43,233 nucleotides of DNA, taken from positions 1 through 43,233 of the forward strand of contig JARBJD010000484.1 of the NCBI GenBank assembly GCA_033064195.1, read 5' to 3'. The stretch is from Blattamonas nauphoetae (taxonomy: Eukaryota; Preaxostyla; Oxymonadida). The notes under the pieces are model-generated. The model worked only from the letters and a program-made list of their open reading frames with translations, did no database searches and had not been told where the DNA came from. This document shows positions 1-10,465 of this stretch, piece by piece. The position numbers and the translations under genes are program-made. Position 1 is the stretch's first letter. Each line of letters starts with the position of its first letter.

Positions 1-2078
1 ATCTGACATTAGAAATGCCATGGAAACCTGATGAACAAATCCAACCCTGTTGAATGTGACCAAAATCATTGCGCAAACCACAACCAACAAACTGCCGACA
101 TTGTGAAGGAGAACAAGACAACCGAAGCAGATATCAACAGCTACTCGTCTCCTTCAAGTTCATTGGGCATCTTTTTCACCGCCATCCATCTGACATGAAC
201 AACCTACACAGCAGGAACGAACTTCCATGATCGAACAGAATCAGTTTGCGGGGAAACTTTCTTTGACATGTTGCACATTTATGGGACAATTTCGATGTTA
301 TCTGATTGACCTCCTGATCATAGTTGCACAGTTGGATGTATTCACAAGACTGGTGATGATCGACTGCTCTGTGACATTCTCGAACACAATCTAACTTTCA
401 TCTTCAAACTACCAATTCGACCCCACGCTTCGGTCTTCGTGCTATTGAACAACTCAAGATTCAAAGCACCAGATGGTCAACACACATACAATCGCCTTGT
501 CTCTCCAATCAACTTATTGAGACTCTTCGATATTTCAGGATGCACCATACAACAGCAATTAAAATCTGGATGCGGAGTGGTTTATAATTTCAGTCTATCA
601 GAAGTGCTTCCTGTATTTGACTCAATCCTCACTGACAATTCAACTCCCAACAGAGCGTACGTTGATCTTGATCGTGATCTCGCGTATTTATGTCGTTGTA
701 ACTTCAATCGTAGTATCACAACTGTTGGTGGAGCAATGCATCGTCATTCACCATCAGTCATCCATTCTGAAGATTATCGATTCAGAAGCAAGCCATCTCT
801 CCAAATGGAGATCTTTCCAACAATCCATCGACAGATGATGTTTCTACGAAAGAATCTTCACCTCTTCCCAATCCTGATACAGGATCTGTCCAAACACCCC
901 CATCTGCCGTGTTCTTCACCGAAAGTTGTGCTGTTCTGACGAAGCTTCTTTGAAATGCTTGGGCGTCCGAAGTGTCTGCACTCCTTTGTCGAAACTGACC
1001 ATCTCAGCGGAGGTGGCGGTGAAGGGAAGGATGACACACCAAACACGCAAAAGTCCGCCACTCCTGTCTGTTGAAGGAAAAGCACATCGCTCACCTCTCA
1101 TTCCTCTCCAAGCAACTGAACACCGCCATTAATGTCACCATTTTCATTTTCCTTCGAAGCTCTCCCCACCTTCAGTCGCTCCGGCAGTCAATCCCAGATC
1201 TCGCAGAAATTTGACACTTATTGCGAAAGTTTTGCAAACTTCAGTCAGCCTGGACACATTTGGAAACAGACGAAAGCTATCTACAGAATATGGCATACCC
1301 ATTTATCTTCTCTGTGCATCAATTGATGCTCAACAAGTTCTGCACTGATTTTGTCGATGTCAGCATGAAATTTGAATATATTGAAGCCTCTCCCAAACTT
1401 TCCGACCTCCCACGTTCTACAACCCATCTTATTCGTCTTTTGGGGTTGTTCCGCCAGACCTTCACCTTCCCGTCCCATCTTCCTCCTTGATCATCCTTCA
1501 TTATCTCGTCATTGCCCAATAGAGATCTCTCCCTTTGAATTCACCCGCCTATCGTATTTTCTCCACTCTGGGCTCGAAAATCCCCTCAGAACACGAATTC
1601 CACGCCAAGTCGACGCAAATGTTCATTGAATCCCGCCCCACAGTGGAAAGACTGAAGTCGCCCTCACTTCATCCCCTCTTGCTGCCCCTGCTTCCAAGTC
1701 CGACCCCCTTTGGACGATTTTATCCTCTCAGTTGGCGATTCACGGGAAGATAACGATCATGTGATCGATCAAACCGAATCGACCCTTCCGCCATCACTCC
1801 AACTCGACAACGAGCTGAAAGAAGAATCAACCCTTCTGAGTGGAACCTATGTCCCCACTCACTCTCGTTCGCCAGTCGTCCTCGCTCTAATCCTTCCCTC
1901 ATCGTTGAAGACAGTGAGTATTGGAGAAGTGATTGACGAAGTGAACAAGGAAACACTGACGAACATGGTGTTCTCCACTCCTCGTTCCGTCCCGACTACT
2001 CGGTCGGCCAGATCACAACCAGTGTCTCCAGTCTCGCCTGAACATTCAAAATTCCTGTTCGATTCGGAGGAATGATGG
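1..2078 (+). pseudogene. Degenerate or unresolved coding region, family not recognised
   Basis: Several stretches read like protein, but in alternating frames, each closed by a stop after 30-120 codons. Examples lie at about 439-939, about 792-953 (Ser/Pro/Asn/Asp-rich, disordered style), about 954-1074 (contains a GGGGEGKDD run), about 1075-1215, 1221-1490 and 1710-2075 (disordered, ending at a TGA). No convincing GT-AG introns join them, so a decayed gene is more likely than an intact spliced one. Alternatives are a fast-evolving multi-exon gene, or an uncorrected noisy contig start. I recognise no domain and propose no function. The upstream part may lie outside the window. Confidence 0.35.
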
Positions 2079-2359
2079 GTACTGAGTCCAGAGTCGAATT
2101 GACGAGCTGTCGCTGTCAGCACACTTTCCTGCAATTCGGCTTTCCACAATGATTTCTGATTTGTGTCTCATCCCTCTGCAACAAACCTTCTTTTCTCAAT
2201 CCTTCCACTGAACAACGAGATGCTAATGAGTGAAGGATCGAGTGGAACGAGGAAGAAATGAGAGATGAGAAGTGTCTTGGAAAGCAAGAAAGAGTCGACA
2301 GAGCATAGATTCTGCAATTTGAGTCTGTACACTCCAAGGCCACGTGCATTCACTCGAAA

Positions 2360-2644
2360 ATGGTGCGAGAAAATGGTAAAGACTCGCTGGATGAGTGTCA
2401 AACCATAGAACAAACAAAACAACAACTCGATGCCCAAACTGTGCTGGATGAAGAGCAAAGAAGAGAAGAGAGCGACTGGGACGTTCCTGGTGAAGAAGAA
2501 GCGGAAGCGGAAGGATTGGCGAAGAAGGAGAGGTTGGAATCGACGCGGCCTCGACTGATCGTAGAGACACACATTTCCAACCATCTGAAGGAGACGGGAG
2601 AGAACATGAAAGGAAGTGCGTTCGAGAGAGTTTGTTCAGGGTGA
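2360..2644 (+). pseudogene. Charged fragment, possibly a cytoplasmic-tail remnant of the beta-helix surface family
   Basis: A 94-codon open stretch rich in Glu, Gln, Lys and Arg. It contains the words SLDECQ and TKQQLDAQ, which resemble the juxtamembrane tail of the large surface protein at 34.5 kb (KQLNELDECQVEVKEDD). No transmembrane segment or kinase-like region is attached. It sits 94 bp upstream of another remnant of the same family, so it may be a leftover tail of an older copy. The resemblance is short and partly compositional, so this is weak. The opposite strand is also open here (203 codons) but has the Ser/Leu/Pro composition expected of an antisense shadow. Confidence 0.2.
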
Positions 2645-2737
2645 GCGAAGAAGACTGATCAGAGCGAGTCTGTGTGGAGTGGTGGAGGAGGCGAGATGGA
2701 AGAGAGAGAAGCACGATCGCGCAAAGAGACAAGTTGA

Positions 2738-4060
2738 ATGGACAATTATCAGAAGATTGTGGTAGTGTTTGAATGGGAAAGGAAAGTGGACGAAAGGGAA
2801 GAGATGAGACACAGGGGCACATTCTTGTTATCACTTGACTATTTCACTGATGCGTCGGATGACGACAATATTGAGATCACGGAACCGAATAACTTGTGGA
2901 GTTTGACCAACCAGAAGTGTTCACCAGTTCTCTACTCGCTTCGCTCAACCAAGCACGTCGTGTCCAATTCACACATTCCCCACAATCTCTTCTGTATTCG
3001 CCGCAATCAACCACACTCTCCAACGACAGCTCAGCTTGGCCGGATCACATTGATTGACTCGTCGCTGGAACTGAAAGACGTTGTTGATCGCTCACTGATG
3101 AAGATGCGAGAAGACAGTGCTCTTCACAACTGTTTCGGTGTCGATGAGTTGGATCACGCCTGTCTCCCATTCACACAATCCTCCTTCCACATCCGATATT
3201 CGGAAGGAGGAGAGATTGAGATTAGCAATCTGAATGGAGGAGATGGAGTGGAAACAGCATCAACGTGGATCTCCTCGAGTGATTGTCAGCTGACAGCAAA
3301 AGAAACAATCTCTCACTCGCCATTCTTCGTTCCAACTCTCAATTCATCCTCATCGAAAGTCACGTTCGACAAGAAATCGTCAACGCACGCGTTTACCCTG
3401 ATTGGATCGACATTCATCCCGTGTGGATTGTTCCTGGAAGTGTTTGAGAGATCAGGACACAATGGCAGGAATGGAGAATACACCCGCGAACTGACAGAAT
3501 CGTCCACTCTCTCGTTCACCGAAACAGCCATCACACTCGCCGTTCCACAGAAGGAGATTGCAGCATCCATCGCAGTCGAGGCAGAAGGGCATGCTCGCCT
3601 CGTTTTTGGTGATGGAAGTCGGACAGAGTCGTTCCGAGTGAAATTGAGTGGATCGGATGAACGAAAAGCATTGACGAAGCAAGCGATGAAGTGGGTGGTC
3701 CCTGTCATCTGTGCGTGTGTCGCCCTCCTCCTCTTCATCATCATCCTTCTCCGCCACCGTTCCTAAAAGAAGAAGAATGAAAAGTCGCTTCTTCACAAAA
3801 CAGAAGAGATGGACTCACTTCCTCCCGAGAAGATCGAAGACTTTGACAACTTGGCTATTCCACCATCGTCGATTGTCTCGTTGACGGACGCAGATGAAGG
3901 GTTTGTGATGAATGGAGGAGACAGATCAAACCCCGCTTTTCAACCACCCATCCTTCATCTCTCTCCTTCATTCATCACCATGTGGAGGAAAGTTGATGAA
4001 AAGATACCTATTATGGGTGAAAGGCACTTGAGGATTAGCAAGATCGATCACACGCATTGA
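2738..4060 (+). pseudogene. C-terminal remnant of a beta-helix/transmembrane surface protein, interrupted by an in-frame TAA
   Basis: An ATG at 2738 opens 342 codons to a TAA at 3764-3766. Residues from about 160 onward align by eye with the large gene at 33.9-34.5 kb. Shared words are GGDG, W-I-S-(S/T), a P-F-F-V-P segment, F-(I/V)-P-C-G-L and L-E-V-F-E-R, followed by a hydrophobic transmembrane helix (about residues 315-337) and a basic stop-transfer end. After the TAA the same frame stays open for another 97 codons to a TGA at 4058-4060, with a Lys-rich juxtamembrane start like that of the homologue. No pseudokinase domain follows. The N-terminal beta-helix and signal peptide are missing upstream, so this is a truncated relic. 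The TAA is either a nonsense mutation or, less likely, a reassigned codon. Confidence 0.6.
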
Positions 4061-4725
4061 ATCTCACAAGATTCAGACCTCACCTGTCTCTCGGTATGCT
4101 CTTTGTCGCTTCCTCATGCATTCATCTCTCTCGATTTCAGCTTTATCTCGCATCCCTCCTCTTTAACTCTCACGAATGAACTGAACTCGATAGCCAGAGA
4201 CAACTACAGATCAAACAACAAAATGGTATGAGTGATTCATTTTGAACTTTTTTTCCATTGTGTTCAATATCATTTTTATCTCAGTCAGTTCATTGTATTG
4301 TTGTTTTATCTCAGATCATGATGTACCCAGATCGATATCAAGATAGCATCCTCTCGAGGTCTGTCGTATCCTCTATTCATTGTATCTTTTATTCTCAGAT
4401 TCTTTTTTCAAGTATACAGTTGAAGAAAGATTGTCTCAGCCAGCTCGACGTTCGTGAAACCACAAGCATTGAATCCTCGTTTTGTTCATTCTTCGCAACC
4501 GTAATCAGAGCGATCAATTTCCTCGAGGCTGCGAAAACGGCATTAACCATCCTTGCTCGTCATCTCAAACCAAACATGGCGGAGTTGAGAGATTGTAATG
4601 ATCAGGAGAGATCAGCTTTATATTTCGCCAATTCGTCGTTTTCATTCGTTTTATCGTATTATTTCTTATGAAATCGTGATAACGAGAAAAAGAAATGAGT
4701 ACTGAGCTTAAACGAGTTTCAACAG
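4061..4725. other. A+T-richer region, possible short spliced gene, unresolved
   Basis: There is no confident gene. On the plus strand an ATG at about 4223 is followed at once by GTATGAGTG, a good 5' splice site, and pyrimidine-rich tracts ending in CAG occur several times (for example before 4316 and before 4400). A coding-like stretch ends at 4671, with the words EAAKTALTILARHL and MAELRDC. I could not find a set of introns that keeps one frame open throughout, so I do not call a CDS. Confidence 0.2.
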
Positions 4726-5145
4726 TTGCCCATTAAACATTTTTTTCCCATTGATCAACTCATAAAGATTAACCTTCATCTCCTCCCACAGGTGTTTGCA
4801 CAGGCTATCACTGCATGGATGGATACCCCTTCACATGATCTTTCACTTTTTGGTGGACGTTTGATTTATGTGGATTTCAGGGGTTTTGTGGCATACCCTG
4901 ATACATTGAATCGTGCCTCATCAATTGGAGTAGGAATAATGGAGCGAACGAACGTGTGACGTTTCATGAATCGGTACATCCACGTTCGGCAGGGATTTCG
5001 TGATGTGGATGATACTGTTCCCCGTCGAAGTCGAATTCGATAGGTCTCCAAAACAATTAATTCAAACAACCAGACCAATTTTTGGATTTTCTTGTAAATT
5101 GGATAGTTTTCTTAAAATATTCTTCGTTGGATGGCTTCTAGAAGA
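4725..5145 (-). mobile_element. Relic of a pogo/Tc5-type DNA transposase (CENP-B-like helix-turn-helix)
   Basis: On the minus strand, codons from about 5,130 down to 4,866 include W-M-Y-R-F-M-K-R-H, then R-S-I-I-P-T-P-I-D-E-A-R-F-N. This matches the second recognition helix of CENP-B/Tc5 DNA-binding domains, which have the pattern W..RF(L/M)KRH....R....P....AR..N. After a TAA the same frame continues with a Lys/Arg stretch and V-S-I-H-A-V-I-A-C-A-N, which resembles the beta-strand region near the catalytic core of pogo-type DDE transposases. The usual N-terminal helix, the intact catalytic triad and flanking terminal inverted repeats were not found. The length is far below the several hundred residues of a working transposase. 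The call rests on one motif read by eye. Confidence 0.35.
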
Positions 5146-5788
5146 GTATTTTTATCTCTGTTCGTTAGAGAGGGAGGATTTCCGACGATCCCGGAATTCT
5201 GTCAAAGCAACTATCATTGGACATTATTACGGCTTGGGGAATGGGAGCAAGTTTTCTAGATTTTTAGCCCAAATTCTTGAGGACAATGCTCTCGTGTGAA
5301 AAAAGTTTGAAAAGTCGAAGATGTGAACCGAGCCAAAATCGTCTAAGTATTGTTTTTCTACATTGTTTTAATTATATCATCCCAACGCAGCCATTTTTGG
5401 AGCGTCGAAACATTTTTCACAATCTTTGGTTTTTTTTCTTTTGTAATGGCTTGATCAACACTGAAGTGTTCATCAAGACATTTCACATCATTTTGCTATA
5501 TTTTTTCTCTTGTTCTAAAATACGTTGTGAGTATCGTGAAATAGTAACGGGAAAAGATACGTCTGCCGAAAAAACAAACAAAGACAACAAGGGTTCTTCA
5601 AAACTGACGTGAATGTTTGGATTCATCGCGTAGTCGATGGATTCTGTGTCGGAATGATGGAGAACGATTGATCCATCCATTTAAGAGATGATCTCGCAAA
5701 AGAACTGAGCCAAGCTAGATCGAAACTTGGAATTGTGGACGATCTTTCGTTTTCTATCTGTCCATCGAAAGAAACTCAGAATATCGAT
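5146..5788. other. Intergenic, A+T-rich, no supported gene
   Basis: Long T- and A-rich stretches with only short open frames on either strand. A minus-strand ATG at 5680 starts a short coding-like word series (D-Y-A-M-N-P-N-I-H) before a GTCAG that could be a 5' splice site, but I found no continuation. Confidence 0.3.
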
Positions 5789-8700
5789 TCATTTTTTCGT
5801 TCCACTTTTGGCGGCACTTTTGGGGTTTGTGGTGTTCTTTCCTTTCTTCTCCATCGGCTTCTCGTTCTTCTTTTCGTTCTTCTTCTTCGTTTCCGTCTTT
5901 TCAGTTCCAGAGTTGTTGCTCGGTTTGGCTTGTTCCTTCTTCGTTTCGCTCTCCTTCCCACCATTCTCGTTCGTCTCTGCCTCCTCCTTCCCCTTCCCTG
6001 CCTCCTCCACCACTCCCCCATCCACCCCTTCCTCCTCCTCGTCCTCTTCTATCTCGCTCCAATCGTCCTCCCTCAGCGGCAGTTCGGACAGCTCCGATGA
6101 AACCGACAGCAGCCCACTCTGCGACACCAGCGACCCGCTGTCTGCCTCCCTCTCGACCTCCTCGCTCCTCTCATCCTCGTCCCGTGCTGACTGTGCTTCA
6201 GATGGTTGTGGTGAGTGGGTTCCATTCTGGCTCTGTCGGAGTGAAGCGTGCCTTGGTGATTGCTGACTCGTCTGTCTCTCCTCGTTCCTTTTCTGCTCCC
6301 TCCCTCCTTCGCTCTCCTCCTGAAACACGTCATCCTCTGCACTTCCCCCTTCCTCATCTGCGTCCTCCTCGTCGTCGCCATAAAACGTGTCGTCCTCTCC
6401 TTTCTTTGGCGCAACACGAGGCGACACAGGCCCAGCCTCAACTGCCTTCCTCTTTTGTAACTCTGACTTGATGAAATTGTCCTCCTCGCTTCTCCCTCGT
6501 CGAGTGGACGGCTTCGGCGTGCTTTTCGTCGTTTCCTGCTCTTTTGTCGTTTTGGGAGAGAGTGGAGGGATGATTGGACGTGGCTTGCGTGGCTTCGGGA
6601 GTGCTTGCTCGTCGTCGGAGGGGGGAGGAGTGGTGGGAGAGAAGGGAGGGATGGAAGTGTCGGTGTCGGAGTCGGGGATTGGAGGAGGGATACTCCACTC
6701 GCTCCCACTCCCATCCTCTCCACTGCCCTCCTCTGCCTCTGTTCCCTTCTCTCTGTTCATCACATCTCGCGCTTCCTCGCCATCCTCTTCCTCGCTCTCG
6801 TCGTGCGATGGCGGATGGGCGATCTCATCGTCGCTGCTGTCTGGCTCACCTGGAGGAGGGGAAGGACTGATCGATTCTTTCTCAGATTCTTGTGACCGTG
6901 TGTCTGTCTTCTCTTCTTGCTGTTTTTCTTCTTCGCTGTGTTCGTGGGAGACAGGACGAGGTGGAGTGGAATCCGACTGATCTTCCGATTCAGACGATTG
7001 TTCTTCGATCGGCGGCACAGCCTCAGCTTCGTCTTCTTTCTTCTCCTCGACACTGTCCGCAATCACTGGTTGATCTTTCTCTTCCTCGCCCTTCTCTTCG
7101 GGTGGAGGTGTGGAGTCATCGAACGAGTTTGCTGAAGACGGCGAGATTGGTTCTTCCGCTGCTCCCTTCTCGCTCTCCGACGCCTCACCTTCCTTCCTTC
7201 CATCTTCCTCTTTTTCTTCCTTTTCTTTGTCTTCCATCGCTGGTGTGTCAGACTCGTCGAATGAGTTGTCGATCGGAGTGTGGACGCTGTCTTCCGCTTT
7301 CTCCTTCCGCTCCTCTTCCACATTCCTCTTCTCTTCTTCCTTCATCGCTGGCTCGTCCTCTTCCGAATCATCAAACGAGTTGTGTGTCTCTTCTTCTTTC
7401 GCTTCCGTTTTGTTGTCGGTTTCCTCCTTCTTGTCGTCCCAATAATCGCTCGAATTGTCTTCGTCGAGCCTCGTTTCCTTCTCCCTCTCCTCCATCTCCT
7501 CTTCTGTCGGATGTTGCTTCCCCTTCCCTTCTTTTTCTTTCTCTTCTTCTTTCTGTTCTGTTCTCTCTTCCTTCTTCCCACTCTCCTTCCTTCCCCATCC
7601 ATCACTCGAACTCGACTCGTCGTGCTGTGTCAGCTCGTCCGCATCGACAAAATCGAACGAGTTCTCACTCTGCCCCTTCTCTTCATCTTTCTTCTCTTCT
7701 TCCTTCACTTCTTCCTCTTCGCTTGTCTCGCTCTGTTCTTCTGTCTGCGAGAGCGATGTGAGTGTTGTGTTGAGTGTCTGCAGAAGTGAGTCGTGCAGAA
7801 GTGACCCGCTGTCTTCCTCGTCCAGCTTGACAACATCTTCCTCTGATTTGGGTTGGGATTGAGACTCAGCTTCAACTTTCTCTTTTTCGGAGAGTTCATT
7901 GCTTTCGTCACGTCTTTCTTCTTCCTTCCTCTCTTCCGATCTTTCTGGTGAAGAGTGTTTTTGCTTCGATTCTGCTTCGGGAGGATCCTTTGTGACTTTC
8001 TCGCTCTTCGCTGCGGTCTTCTTTCTCTCTTTCCTTTCATTCTTGGGTTTCTCTGGTTGTGTTTCTTTCTTCTCTTCCTTCTCATTGGTGCTCGGTGTGG
8101 GTGGATGGAGAGTGGAGTCAATTTCCTTCGTCGTCTTTTCTTTCTTCCCCTTCCCACTCCCTCTCCTCTCGTCCTCCCTCCTCTTCTCCCACAACGCTCT
8201 CCTCCTTCGCTTCTCCTCTCTCTTCTTCTCTCGTCGCTTCCACTCCCCCACTCTCCCCAACTCCCTCCTCACCACAGCACTGTTCCTCCTCTCCCCCAAC
8301 TCAGTCACCATCACTCTTCGCAACTCGTCTTCTGAAAGAGCATTGAATCTGCTGTGGTTCCTTTCCATTTCTGCGTCTTCCTTCCTCTCTCCGCTCGAGC
8401 TGGTTGTGGTTGTGACACTTGGCTCAGATGTGGGTGGCTCATTTCTGGCTTTCTTTTCATCGTCTCTCTGTTCTCTGAGCTGCCTTCTTTCTTCTCGTTT
8501 ATCATGAGTTGCTTTTCGTGTTGACTCGATTCTTGTTGCGAAATTCCAGTCCAACGCGTTCTTCATCGCTTTCATCGTCCTCTCTTCTTTCTGTTCTTCC
8601 CACTCTTCATTCACACATCGCGTAATCTCTTTTTCCACTAATTTCCGTTCCTTCTCATATTCTTCTTGGTTTGGGTGTGAAATTTTCGGGTTGGCAGAGT

Positions 8701-10162
8701 TTTCATGTCGTGATTCGAACTGAGCGTCGGATCTGCCTTGCTTCCTCGCTTTCTCTCTTATAATTGCTCTTTTGTCTTCAAGGTCCATCTCAGCTTCCGC
8801 TCGTCGTAATTCTTTTAGAACTTCAGCTTGTGCGCGTTGTTTTCGTGTTCCATCGAACGTGAGGAAGGTGCGAAGAGTCGGGTGTGTTGGGATCACGTTT
8901 GAGTGTAGAGAGAATGTATCCAAATGATGATGCACGCTTGCTTGACTGATATTATCATCTTTGTGTGATTCTTGGGGTTTTGGCGTTGAAGCATTTTGAA
9001 TATGAAGTGACTTTTCGCGTGCTGGTTCAATAGTATCATGGCTTGGCTGTGATAGTTCAGATTGTACGCTTGTGGACAGTCTGGTATCCTTTGTTGGTGT
9101 GGGTAATCTTTTTGTGGGTGGAGAGTTTGGAGGAGGAGAAAGCTTCTGTTTGGGCGGACGGGATGATTTGATCGGTTTCTTCAGACTGTCTTTCGTATTT
9201 GTCTGATCAGATAGGGCCTTCTTTGGACTGTTTGTATGTGAGTCCGAGAGTGGTGATGGCGGTGTTCGAATTCGTTCCTGATGTTCTGTGGATTTTTTTG
9301 CTGGAAGCTGTTTGGTCTTTTCCGGAGATCTTGTTCGGCCTTTAGTTGAACGATGCGGTGCAGGTTGATGTATTCGTACGGGAGTCGGTGTTGGATGGTT
9401 TGTATTGTCCACAAAAGCCGAACGGGATGGGTTTTGTTTCTTCTTCTTTTTCTTCTTCTTTCTGCCTGATTCTGGGATCTTTTCCGAAGAAGATGGCGCT
9501 TTTTCCGATACTGAAGGTGACTGTGCAGCGATACTGTCATAATTTCGAGATTTTCCTTCCTGTTTTCGAATTTTGGACGGAGCTTCTTCATTCGTCTCTC
9601 TCTTCATCTTCTGAGAATGTGTCAATTCCCACGCTGCATTCCAGGCATCCCGATCGAGAGTTAGAAGCCTCTTCCGACCTTTGGTCGAGATATTCATTGT
9701 TCCAGTGGAATTCAGAAGGTTCTGTTCGAGCGAACTTGAACTGCTTGAGTCGCTCCAGTCATTGATTTGCTCAAAGCTTCTAATCGTTTCCGAGAGCACA
9801 CTGACAACAGAGTCCGTGATTGTCACATACAGGCGAGGCATGCGACGGCTTGTTGAGAGCGACAAGAACGAAAACACATCATCATCACATGCCACGATCA
9901 CAGAATCGTTTTCACGGTCAAGAAAGGAACAATCAAATTCTCGATCAGGAGCAATTTTGAAGCGAGCGCGGATAGACGATTCAACATCAGCAAACGACGG
10001 GATACGTTCAAAACGAAGGATCGCAACGCGCTTGGTGTCCTCCTGTTCGATCTTGAATTGAACCGGCTGAACAGACGAGTCCATGATGTCTGACCCTGAT
10101 TTCGGGGTATGAAATGTAAGAGACAACGCTTTCTTGGGTTGATTTCGAACAAACCACAACAT
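5789..10162 (-). CDS. PB1-domain protein with a very long charged, low-complexity tail
   Basis: A single open frame of about 1,457 codons ending in TGA. The start could be the ATG at 10162 or the one at 10084, which lies just before the domain. The N-terminal ~85 residues look like a PB1 domain: a basic first strand (V-Q-F-K-I), then an OPCA-like acidic segment (FLDRENDSVIVACDDDVFSF). PB1 domains pair front-to-back with other PB1 domains in signalling scaffolds. Everything after about residue 120 is low complexity: Ser/Pro/Thr-rich to about residue 420, then Glu/Lys/Arg-rich with likely long charged helices, and repeated motifs of the type S-(F/D)-(D/E)-(D/E)-S with acidic blocks. There is no catalytic domain. 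The strand is clear because the opposite strand reads as Ser/Leu/Pro-rich shadow. A scaffold or adaptor role is inference. Confidence 0.75.
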   Translation of the reverse strand: MLWFVRNQPKKALSLTFHTPKSGSDIMDSSVQPVQFKIEQEDTKRVAILRFERIPSFADVESSIRARFKIAPDREFDCSFLDRENDSVIVACDDDVFSFLSLSTSRRMPRLYVTITDSVVSVLSETIRSFEQINDWSDSSSSSSLEQNLLNSTGTMNISTKGRKRLLTLDRDAWNAAWELTHSQKMKRETNEEAPSKIRKQEGKSRNYDSIAAQSPSVSEKAPSSSEKIPESGRKKKKKKKKQNPSRSAFVDNTNHPTPTPVRIHQPAPHRSTKGRTRSPEKTKQLPAKKSTEHQERIRTPPSPLSDSHTNSPKKALSDQTNTKDSLKKPIKSSRPPKQKLSPPPNSPPTKRLPTPTKDTRLSTSVQSELSQPSHDTIEPAREKSLHIQNASTPKPQESHKDDNISQASVHHHLDTFSLHSNVIPTHPTLRTFLTFDGTRKQRAQAEVLKELRRAEAEMDLEDKRAIIREKARKQGRSDAQFESRHENSANPKISHPNQEEYEKERKLVEKEITRCVNEEWEEQKEERTMKAMKNALDWNFATRIESTRKATHDKREERRQLREQRDDEKKARNEPPTSEPSVTTTTSSSGERKEDAEMERNHSRFNALSEDELRRVMVTELGERRNSAVVRRELGRVGEWKRREKKREEKRRRRALWEKRREDERRGSGKGKKEKTTKEIDSTLHPPTPSTNEKEEKKETQPEKPKNERKERKKTAAKSEKVTKDPPEAESKQKHSSPERSEERKEEERRDESNELSEKEKVEAESQSQPKSEEDVVKLDEEDSGSLLHDSLLQTLNTTLTSLSQTEEQSETSEEEEVKEEEKKDEEKGQSENSFDFVDADELTQHDESSSSDGWGRKESGKKEERTEQKEEEKEKEGKGKQHPTEEEMEEREKETRLDEDNSSDYWDDKKEETDNKTEAKEEETHNSFDDSEEDEPAMKEEEKRNVEEERKEKAEDSVHTPIDNSFDESDTPAMEDKEKEEKEEDGRKEGEASESEKGAAEEPISPSSANSFDDSTPPPEEKGEEEKDQPVIADSVEEKKEDEAEAVPPIEEQSSESEDQSDSTPPRPVSHEHSEEEKQQEEKTDTRSQESEKESISPSPPPGEPDSSDDEIAHPPSHDESEEEDGEEARDVMNREKGTEAEEGSGEDGSGSEWSIPPPIPDSDTDTSIPPFSPTTPPPSDDEQALPKPRKPRPIIPPLSPKTTKEQETTKSTPKPSTRRGRSEEDNFIKSELQKRKAVEAGPVSPRVAPKKGEDDTFYGDDEEDADEEGGSAEDDVFQEESEGGREQKRNEERQTSQQSPRHASLRQSQNGTHSPQPSEAQSARDEDERSEEVEREADSGSLVSQSGLLSVSSELSELPLREDDWSEIEEDEEEEGVDGGVVEEAGKGKEEAETNENGGKESETKKEQAKPSNNSGTEKTETKKKNEKKNEKPMEKKGKNTTNPKSAAKSGTKK

Positions 10163-10237
10163 TTTGTTTCTGTTCAAGAACAGTCACCCCAGACTCAACA
10201 ACCATACTGAGGTGGTTGTGAAACCGATGTCATCATC

Positions 10238-10465
10238 ATGCGATTCCACAGTGTCTATCTGATTCTTGCATTGTCCTCCACCATTTCACAATCACAACCA
10301 TCCCATTCATCCAGCCGGAAGCGACATGACTCATTCATACCCGAATTCTCTCTCGTGCGATGGGTGTGCGAGATATCAATCTTGATCAGGCTCTGCCTTG
10401 TCGCTTGGATTGACGTCGTTGGGCAACACATCCCAGAACGAAAACGACCGCACAACAGGCCTTGA
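10238..10465 (+). CDS. Small open frame with a signal-peptide-like start, doubtful
   Basis: An ATG at 10238 opens 75 codons. The first ~18 residues are a short basic start and a hydrophobic stretch (V-Y-L-I-L-A-L-S-S), followed by Ser/Gln and basic residues, as in a cleavable signal peptide. This could be the broken 5' end of a secreted beta-helix family gene, whose members start similarly, or a chance frame. It starts 75 bp from the likely start of the divergently transcribed PB1 gene. No splice continuation was found. Confidence 0.2.
   Translation: MRFHSVYLILALSSTISQSQPSHSSSRKRHDSFIPEFSLVRWVCEISILIRLCLVAWIDVVGQHIPERKRPHNRP

Noticed and set aside
2223-2834. Minus-strand 203-codon open frame
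   Set aside because: The Ser/Leu/Pro/Phe composition and lack of motifs fit a shadow; it overlaps the start of the plus-strand surface remnant.
5827-8507. Long plus-strand open frames across 5.8-8.5 kb, Ser/Leu/Pro/Arg-rich
   Set aside because: They are antisense shadows of the Glu/Lys/Ser-rich tail of the PB1 protein; low-complexity codons leave all frames open.
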